Shown here piece after piece: positions 14,910-22,700 of a DNA stretch of 23,970 nt (position 1 is its first letter; each line of letters opens with the position of its first letter). This stretch comes from SKUL01 sp964487545 (lineage in GTDB: Bacteria; Bacteroidota; Bacteroidia; Flavobacteriales_D; SKUL01). The stretch spans positions 1 through 23,970 of the forward strand of contig CAZARI010000042.1 of the NCBI GenBank assembly GCA_964487545.1, in the 5' to 3' direction. The notes beneath the pieces were generated by a model. It saw only the letters and a program-made list of their open reading frames with translations. It was not told the DNA's origin and ran no database searches. Both the position numbers and the translations under genes were made by a program.

Positions 14910-16790
14910 ATGGCAGAACAATCAACATATACAGAAGATAATATTCGGTCGCTCGACTGGAAGGAACACATCCGTTTACGTCCCGGTATGTACATCGGAA
15001 AGCTCGGAAACGGAAATTCGTTCGACGACGGAATTTATATCCTGATCAAGGAGGTGCTCGACAACTCGATCGACGAGTTTGTGATGGGGCACGGAAAGAA
15101 AATTGAAGTAAAAATTAAAGATGGAAGGGTTTCCGTACGCGATTTCGGACGTGGAATTCCACTCGGAAAGGTAATCGACTGCGTGTCGAAAATCAACACC
15201 GGTGCCAAATACGACTCCAAGGCGTTTAAAAAATCAGTTGGGCTTAACGGCGTGGGAACCAAAGCGGTAAACGCGTTAGCTTCGAGCTTTAAAATAGAGT
15301 CAGTTCGCGATGGAAAAAAGAAAATTGCTTTGTTTGTCAAAGGCGAGCTCACCAGCGATGAACCACTGGTGGATACTGATGAACGCAACGGAACCTATGT
15401 GGAATTTATCGCCGACGACGAAATTTTCAAAGGATATAGCTACCGCGCCGAACACGTTGAGCGGCTCATTCTGAACTATTGCTACCTCAATACCGGTCTG
15501 TCGATTTGGTTTAACGGGACGCGTTATTTTTCCGAAAACGGTCTCTTTGATCTGCTTCAGGAGAAAATGGATGGCGAGCCACTGTACCCCATTATTCACT
15601 TGCGTGGAGAGGATATTGAAGTAGCATTTACTCACGGCAGTTCATACGGCGAGGAATACTATTCGTTTGTAAACGGGCAGCACACCACACAGGGTGGAAC
15701 GCATCAGGGCGCATTTCGTGAGGCTGTGGCCAGAACCATTCGTGAGTTTTATGGAAAGAATTACGAAGCCGTGGATATTCGCAGTTCCATTGTAGCAGCG
15801 ATTAGCGTAAAGGTGATCGAGCCCGTGTTTGAGTCGCAGACCAAAACCAAACTCGGTTCGCAGGAAATTGAGCCCGATGGCAAGTCAATGCGTGCGTTTG
15901 TGGGAGATTTTCTCAAAGAGCATCTCGATAATTATCTGCACCGCAATCCAACCATTGCAGAGGAGTTGGAGAAGAAAATCAGGCGATCAGAAAAGGAGCG
16001 AAAAGAGCTGGCCGGTATTCGCAAACTGGCAAAAGACCGCGCCAAAAAAGCCAACCTACACAACAAAAAGCTCCGCGACTGCCGAATTCACTTTAACGAT
16101 GGGAAAGATCCAGAACGCGAAAAGGAAACCACCTTGTTTATCACCGAAGGAGACTCTGCAAGTGGATCGATTACCAAATCGCGCAATGTCAATACCCAAG
16201 CTGTTTTTAGTCTCAAAGGAAAACCGCTCAATACCTATGGTCTCACCAAACGCGTGGTGTACGAAAACGAAGAGTTTAACCTGATTCAAGCCGCCCTCAA
16301 TATCGAAGACGGCATGGAAGGACTGCGCTACAACAAAATTGTAATCGCTACCGATGCCGACGTGGACGGAATGCACATCCGGCTGCTACTCATTACGTTC
16401 TTTTTGCAGTTTTTTCCCGATGTGGTGAAAAATGACCACCTCTATGTGCTGCAAACACCGCTATTCCGGGTTCGCGATAAGAAGCAAACATTTTATTGCT
16501 ATAATGAAGATGAGCGGCGGGAGGCAATCAGAAAGTTGGGTAAAAATGCGGAGATAACACGATTTAAGGGACTGGGTGAAATCTCACCGGATGAGTTTAA
16601 GAACTTTATCAGCGAAGATATACGTATCGACCCGGTAGTCATAACCAAGGAAAGTCCGATCCAAGAAATGCTCAGTTTCTATATGGGAAAAAATACTCCC
16701 GATCGTCAGGACTTTATTATTGACAATCTTCGGGTAGAAAAAGACCTAGTTGAAGAAGTTAAAGCCGAACTGGAAACAACGATAGAGTAA
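14910..16790 (+). CDS. parE: DNA topoisomerase IV subunit B
   Basis: 626 aa from the ATG at 14910 (MAEQSTYTEDNIRSLDW). The frame also runs to a GTG at 14883, but that adds only MSTPTTTTI. GHKL ATPase: KEVLDNSIDEF (47-57, catalytic Glu48 and Mg-binding Asn52), DFGRGIPLG (78-86), GLNGVGTKAVNALA (111-124). Transducer region about 225-390. TOPRIM: ITEGDSASGS (411-420, Glu413) and DADVDGMHI (482-490). The protein hydrolyses ATP to drive strand passage by the ParC2ParE2 tetramer, which unlinks daughter chromosomes. The YTEDNIRSLDWKEHIRLRPG opening and the parC partner 4 nt downstream point to topoisomerase IV in Bacteroidota, not GyrB. A consensus DnaA box lies 90 nt upstream. Confidence 0.95.
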   Translation: MAEQSTYTEDNIRSLDWKEHIRLRPGMYIGKLGNGNSFDDGIYILIKEVLDNSIDEFVMGHGKKIEVKIKDGRVSVRDFGRGIPLGKVIDCVSKINTGAKYDSKAFKKSVGLNGVGTKAVNALASSFKIESVRDGKKKIALFVKGELTSDEPLVDTDERNGTYVEFIADDEIFKGYSYRAEHVERLILNYCYLNTGLSIWFNGTRYFSENGLFDLLQEKMDGEPLYPIIHLRGEDIEVAFTHGSSYGEEYYSFVNGQHTTQGGTHQGAFREAVARTIREFYGKNYEAVDIRSSIVAAISVKVIEPVFESQTKTKLGSQEIEPDGKSMRAFVGDFLKEHLDNYLHRNPTIAEELEKKIRRSEKERKELAGIRKLAKDRAKKANLHNKKLRDCRIHFNDGKDPEREKETTLFITEGDSASGSITKSRNVNTQAVFSLKGKPLNTYGLTKRVVYENEEFNLIQAALNIEDGMEGLRYNKIVIATDADVDGMHIRLLLITFFLQFFPDVVKNDHLYVLQTPLFRVRDKKQTFYCYNEDERREAIRKLGKNAEITRFKGLGEISPDEFKNFISEDIRIDPVVITKESPIQEMLSFYMGKNTPDRQDFIIDNLRVEKDLVEEVKAELETTIE

Positions 16791-16794
16791 AAGA

Positions 16795-19668
16795 ATGACT
16801 GACGATAACAATCCGGAAGAACTGGATCCAAGAAGAGAAGAACAGGACGAGCAGGACGATAATCTGGGAAGGGTAATTGCCGTTTCGGGAATGTACAAGA
16901 ACTGGTTTCTGGATTATGCTTCATACGTAATTTTGGAACGAGCCGTTCCTGCCGTGGTAGACGGATTGAAACCTGTTCATCGCCGGATTCTTCATTCGAT
17001 GAAGGATCTCGATGACGGTCGCTACAACAAGGTGGCCAACATCATCGGTCACACCATGAAATATCACCCACACGGCGATGCCTCCATTGGGGACGCCTTG
17101 GTGCAACTCGGACAGAAAGATTTGCTGATCGACACGCAGGGTAACTGGGGAAATACACTCACCGGCGACGGTGCGGCAGCTCCTCGATACATCGAGGCGC
17201 GGCTGTCTAAATTTGCGCTTGAAGTTCTTTTTAACCCGAAAACCACCGAGTGGCAATTATCATACGACGGTCGAAATCAAGAACCAGTGCATTTGCCGGT
17301 GAAATTTCCACTGCTGCTGGCGCAAGGGGCAGAAGGAATTGCCGTGGGACTGGCTTGTAAAATTTTACCACACAATTTCAACGAGCTGATCGATGGATGT
17401 ATAGACACATTGCGCGGCAAGACACCAAAGTTGTATCCCGATTTTCAGAACGGTGGAATGGCCGATTTCACCAACTACAACGATGGTTTGCGCGGTGGAC
17501 GCGTTCGGGTTCGTGCCCGAATTAAAGAGCTGGATAAAAAGACGCTCATAGTCACTGAAATTCCGTTTGGAACAACCACAACGAGCCTCATTGATAGTGT
17601 TGTAAAGGCAAGTGAAAAGAATAAAATAAAGATCCGGAAGATTGAAGACAATACCTCCGATACGGCTGAGATAATCGTTCATCTTCCGCCGGGTACCTCA
17701 CCCGACCGAACGATAGACGCCCTGTATGCTTTTACTGATTGCGAGGTGTCGATATCTCCAAATTCCTGCGTGATATGGGATGATAAACCTGAATTTATCG
17801 GTGTTGCAGAAATCCTCCGTAGATCTGTCGACCGCACGGTGAGTCTGCTTAAACTGGAGCTCGAAATACGACTCGGTGAGCTTGAGGAGCAGTGGCACTT
17901 CTCGTCACTCGAAAAAATCTTTATCGAAAACCGCATTTACCGCGATATTGAGGAAGAAGAAACCTGGGAGGGGGTGATTTCGGCCATCGACAACGGTTTA
18001 AAACCACATATCAAGCACCTGAAAAGGAAAATCAACGAAGAAGATATTGTCCGGTTGACGGAAATCAAAATCAAAAGGATTTCTAAATTCGACAGCTTTA
18101 AGGCCGATGAGGCCATTAAAAGGTTGGAGGATGCCATGTCCGAAGTAAATCACCACCTGCAACACCTGATTGATTATGCCATCGATTATTATAAGCGACT
18201 CAAACAGAAATACGGAAAGGGGCGCGAGCGCAAAACGGAGATTCGAACATTTGAAAATATCGAGGCATTTAAGGTGATTGTAGCCAACCGAAAACTCTAC
18301 GTTAATCGCGAAGAGGGTTTTGCCGGCTGGGGAATGCGCAAAGACGAATACGTTGGCGACTGCTCTGATATCGATGATGTTATTGTGTTTCGTCGCGATG
18401 GTACCATGGTGGTGACCAAAGTCGATAATAAAAAATTTGTCGGAAAAGACATTGTAGGTATTGCCGTTTGGAAGAAAGGAGATAAACGTACCATTTACCA
18501 CATGGTATATCAGGACGGCCCCAAGGGTCCTGCCATGGTGAAACGTTTTAATGTAAGCAGCATTACCCGCGACAAAGATTACGACCTCACCAAAGGCACT
18601 AAAGGTTCGAAGGTGCTGTATTTTTCTCGCAACCCAAATGGTGTGGCCGAAACCATTACTGTTAGGTTGCGGCCCCGACCTAAATTGAAAAAACTGCGCT
18701 TTGATTTTGATTTTGCCGAGATGACTATTCGCGGAAGAAACGCGACAGGAAATATCCTGACTAAAAATATCGTCAGCAAAATTGAGCTCAAGGAGAAGGG
18801 AAGTTCAACACTTTCCGCCCGAAAAATCTGGTATGACGATACGGTGAACCGCCTCAATGTGGACGAACGCGGAAAGTATCTCGGTGCTTTTGCCGGTGAC
18901 GAACGCATACTTACGGTTTCGGAACAGGGTACGTATAAACTGACCAATTACGATTTGTCTACACGATTTGACGAAGACTTGTTGATCATTGAGAAATGGG
19001 AACCGCTTAAGCCAATTAGTGTTGTGTATTTTGATGGAGAAAAGGAGCAGTTTAATGTAAAGCGGTTCCTGCCTGAAAAAAGTGATCGGGTAGTAATGTT
19101 TACAAGCGAGCACGAAGATTCAAAATTGCATGTCGTTTCGTCTCTGCATGCACCCATCGTTGAGGTGCAGTACGACAAGCGCAGTGTAGACAAAGAAAAT
19201 GAAATCTACAATTTGCGCGATTTTATTGCAGTAAAAGGTGTTGGCGCAATGGGCAACAGGCTCACGTCGCTAAAGGTTAAGAGTATTGAGCTGCTCGAAG
19301 CCGACAATGAGCTCGAAGCAAAATTCGAAGAAGAACTCCAGGAGGAGCTGCGCAAAGAGCGGGAGGAGACGGCCTCGCACGAAAAGGGCGAAGATGATGG
19401 CAACGATGATTCCGGCGGAGAAACTACTAAATCGGTTGAAGTGGAATTGACTAAAAGCGGTGAGAAGCTTGAGGAGAAAGAAAAACCCGGCAATTCTGTA
19501 AGTGAGAAAAAAGAAACTATAGCAGAAGAAGAAAAGACCGATGGAGGACCAATTACTGTAGAGTGGCCAATGGAGGAAGAGGATGAAGAGAAACCGGTGA
19601 AATCAACCCCGCCAAAGAACAATAAACCCGATTCCGGAGATAGCGGAAACCAGATCACTTTGTTTTAA
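16795..19668 (+). CDS. parC: DNA topoisomerase IV subunit A
   Basis: 957 aa, starting 4 nt after parE. The winged-helix domain contains LDYASYVILERAVPAVVDG (39-57), HPHGDASIGDALVQLGQ (91-107) and APRYIEARLSKF (129-140) with the DNA-cleaving Tyr132. The tower and coiled-coil region covers about 330-500. The C-terminal beta-pinwheel-like domain covers about 510-830 and lacks a canonical GyrA box, which suits topoisomerase IV. Residues about 833-957 are a charged, low-complexity, probably disordered tail rich in Glu, Lys, Ser and Asp that ends in QITLF. The equivalent of GyrA Ser83 is Ala96, while the equivalent of Asp87 is kept as Asp100. The gene ends just before a strong hairpin. Together with ParE it decatenates sister chromosomes. 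Confidence 0.95.
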   Translation: MTDDNNPEELDPRREEQDEQDDNLGRVIAVSGMYKNWFLDYASYVILERAVPAVVDGLKPVHRRILHSMKDLDDGRYNKVANIIGHTMKYHPHGDASIGDALVQLGQKDLLIDTQGNWGNTLTGDGAAAPRYIEARLSKFALEVLFNPKTTEWQLSYDGRNQEPVHLPVKFPLLLAQGAEGIAVGLACKILPHNFNELIDGCIDTLRGKTPKLYPDFQNGGMADFTNYNDGLRGGRVRVRARIKELDKKTLIVTEIPFGTTTTSLIDSVVKASEKNKIKIRKIEDNTSDTAEIIVHLPPGTSPDRTIDALYAFTDCEVSISPNSCVIWDDKPEFIGVAEILRRSVDRTVSLLKLELEIRLGELEEQWHFSSLEKIFIENRIYRDIEEEETWEGVISAIDNGLKPHIKHLKRKINEEDIVRLTEIKIKRISKFDSFKADEAIKRLEDAMSEVNHHLQHLIDYAIDYYKRLKQKYGKGRERKTEIRTFENIEAFKVIVANRKLYVNREEGFAGWGMRKDEYVGDCSDIDDVIVFRRDGTMVVTKVDNKKFVGKDIVGIAVWKKGDKRTIYHMVYQDGPKGPAMVKRFNVSSITRDKDYDLTKGTKGSKVLYFSRNPNGVAETITVRLRPRPKLKKLRFDFDFAEMTIRGRNATGNILTKNIVSKIELKEKGSSTLSARKIWYDDTVNRLNVDERGKYLGAFAGDERILTVSEQGTYKLTNYDLSTRFDEDLLIIEKWEPLKPISVVYFDGEKEQFNVKRFLPEKSDRVVMFTSEHEDSKLHVVSSLHAPIVEVQYDKRSVDKENEIYNLRDFIAVKGVGAMGNRLTSLKVKSIELLEADNELEAKFEEELQEELRKEREETASHEKGEDDGNDDSGGETTKSVEVELTKSGEKLEEKEKPGNSVSEKKETIAEEEKTDGGPITVEWPMEEEDEEKPVKSTPPKNNKPDSGDSGNQITLF

Positions 19669-19684
19669 TAGCTACGATTGATAT

Positions 19685-19722
19685 CAATGAAAATCCCGGC
19701 CAAAGAGCCGGGATTTTCATTG
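19685..19722. terminator. Bidirectional terminator: perfect 16-bp hairpin with 6-nt loop
   Basis: CAATGAAAATCCCGGC (19685-19700) is exactly reverse-complementary to 19707-19722 around the loop CAAAGA. The GC-rich CCCGGC core is flanked by AAAA on one side and TTTT on the other, giving U-runs in both directions. It lies between the parC stop (19668) and the stop of the convergent repeat protein (19745), so it can end both transcripts. Confidence 0.88.
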
Positions 19723-19744
19723 TAATATGATTGTAATTAGATTG

Positions 19745-22700
19745 TTATCGTATAATCATTAACTTCTCCAGATAAGTCGCTTTATCCGTTGTTAATCGGT
19801 ACAGGTATATTCCAGGACTCAGATTGCTTCCGTCAAATTTGAAAGTATACTGCTGTTTGGCTTCTGCACTTCCACGATAGAGTGTGCTGAGCACTTTGCC
19901 GTTCAGGTCAACAACTTCCAACGTAACATCAGCAGCATTTTCAGGAATGGTGAATTCGAATGTGCTGCGGCTTGCAGTCGGATTTGGAAAAGCGTTGATA
20001 AGCGGTTTTGGACTCTTTGTCACCAGAACCTGATCAAAGTTAACCAGCTCTGCAGTTTCATCAGATGGGGTCACGGTGATTACCTGGACGTCGGTGCTTG
20101 CGTTTCCACAATCGTCGGTAGCCGTCCAGATTCGCGTGATGGTGTAGTCGCACTCGGGGCAATCTGATTCAAAACCAAAGTCACCGATACCGTTCACTCC
20201 TTCCATACCCATCCAGTTGCCATCGTAGAAGAACCATCCCGACATTCCGTCGGCATCGTTTCGGTTGTTGGCGGCTTTACCCACTTGATACCCAAAGTAG
20301 AGGCTGGTAGGAGCGTGAGACAACGTCAGCTCCGCGCCGGCATATACACCGTCACCATAAAGCATGGCACTATCAGCGTTGATGATGTAGTAGTCCCAGT
20401 TTTCAAACTCATCACCGACCACCAGCGCGTCATCCTTGTAACTTCTTCCTAAATCGCTCCAGGTTTCCCAGTCGGCACGGTCTTTAAAGTAAACATCAAT
20501 GATCCAGCGCTTGTTGGTGTTGGTTGGCGCATACACGGTACCCGTCAGGCGAGCACGTCCGTCGGACAATTCCACAAAGCTTCCACCGGCCTCAGTTAAA
20601 TGGTAGTACTGTGGTTCTCCAATTGTATTAGGCAACCAGAGTGCCCAAGGAGCACCAACCACCTCAAGCGGCGTAGTGAGTGTACATTCGCGCAGACCGT
20701 CTTCACCAGTAAACCCTTCGATGTATTCCTCGGCTGTTACCGTCACGTCAGAGCAGCTATCCCATGCGGTAACATCTGCCATAGCGGGAATTTCGTCTGT
20801 ACATGAATATTCGGCATCTTCAGGAACATTCACCAACACGGGTGGTGTGTTGTCAGACACAATTACCGTTTGTGTCACTACGCTGGTGTTTCCGCACCCG
20901 TCGGTAGCGGTCCAAGTTCTGTAAAGGGTGTAATTTCCAGCACACTCACCATCTTCTGTTGTCTCGGTAAATACGACTTCTACCAGACCACAGTTGTCGG
21001 TTGCAGTGAGCGCTGCGGGAGCCGGAACAGCATCGCACTCGGCAGTGATTTCAGGTTCTATTTCCGAGCTAAACACAGGAGCGATGTCATCGATCACGAT
21101 AATCTGTTGGGTGTAATCAACGTAATTGCCACAGGCATCGGTCAGTCGATAAACCCGTTCGATCACGGCGTTGCAGTCGTCGCCACTTTGATAATCACCC
21201 TCATGGGTAACCGTCACCCCTCCACACTCGTCCTCACCGATAACCAGAGAAAGATCAGATTCAGGAACTTCGGTGATGCAGCTTACGGCTACATCTGCCG
21301 GTACTTGTACCAGCACCGGTGCACTATCATCAACATAATTCACGGTGATGATTCGCGCGGCAGTGTTTCCACAGGCATCTGATGCCATCCAAGTGTGAAC
21401 GGCTGTCCACTCGTTGGCGCAATTACCTTCGATAATTTCAGTGTTCATTTCAATGTTCACTGCCGTAGCACAGTTGTCGGTAGCTGTAATCTCAGGCAGT
21501 TCGTAATCTACACTGCAATCTACAGTTACTTCGTAGTCTTCTCCGCTCAATACCGGTGCCGTGGTGTCGATTACCTGAATAATCTGGGTGTAGCTTACCG
21601 AATTGTTGCAGGTGTCGGATGCCGTCCATGTACGGAACAGCGTGTACTCCTGCGGACAATTTCCAGCTTCGATCATTTCAGAGAATTCAATCTCAACCAA
21701 ATTGTCGCAGTTGTCGGTTGCCGTTACTTGAGCAGGCGTAGGGATTTCTTCATCGCATTCGTATATCGCATCCTCAGGGAGTCCGGCAAATTCCGGCGCG
21801 ATGGTGTCGATCAGGGTGATATACTGCTCGTGCACGGCAGTGTTTCCACAGGCATCCGTAGCAGTCCAAATACGTTGAAGCACGCCGTTGCAACCACCAG
21901 AGAAGAGCAGCTCACTATAGGTCACATCGACCTCACCACAGTTGTCGGTGGCCATTACAACGGCAGGGTTCGGAATATTTGAGCAGTCTGCTATCATATC
22001 TTCCGGAGCATTAACAAATACAGGGGCTTCATCGTCGGCATAAGTGATAACCTGAACGCAGTCGGTATAGTTGCCACAGGCATCGGTAGCGCGGTAAGTA
22101 CGGTAAATGGTTCCTGCGCATTCGTCGCCGTCTATCTCATCACCCAGGTGAACAATGGTCACGTCATTACACTGATCAATAGCATCTACCAGACTAAGGT
22201 CTGCTTCGGGAATGTCGGCAAGACAACTGTAGCTGGAGTTTTCAGGACAACTGATAAAAGTTGGCCCAATTTCGTCAATCACAGTGATGGTTTGGGTTAG
22301 CTCAGCAGTGTTTCCGCAAAGGTCGGTAGCCGTCCACGTCCTAGTGATGATGGTTGGACATCCTTCTTCGATTACTTCGAAGTATCCTGCAATAATATTG
22401 GTGCAGTTGTCGATGGCATAGCTATCTCCAGGCGTTGGAATGGAATCGCAGGTAACGGTGATATCCATCACTTCGAATTCAAACACTGGTGGAGTGGTAT
22501 CGTTTACGACGATGTTTTGTACGTAGTCGCTATAGTTACCGCAATCATCAGTAGCGCGGTAGGTTCTGTTGATTACAGCAGAACAGTCATCGCCAACTTG
22601 TTCATCGCCCACGTGCGTGATGGTTACTTCTCCGCAGTTGTCGGAAGCGACGAGCAGTGATACATCAACTGCAGGAACATCATCGATACACTCGAAGTAA

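Noticed and set aside
19206..19658. Serine-rich 150-aa open frame antisense to the ParC tail
   Set aside because: It is the mirror of a low-complexity Glu/Lys/Asp-coding stretch; the poly-Ser composition is an artefact of reading GAA/GAG runs backwards.
14910..19668. Assignment of the type II topoisomerase pair as GyrB/GyrA
   Set aside because: The N-terminal signature of the B subunit, the adjacent order, the long ParC-type tail and the lack of a canonical GyrA box favour topoisomerase IV.
20870..21982. Long plus-strand open frames (170 and 195 aa) across the HYR-like array
   Set aside because: They are antisense to a clearly coding repeat array and show no family features; repeats in one frame produce long shadows in others.
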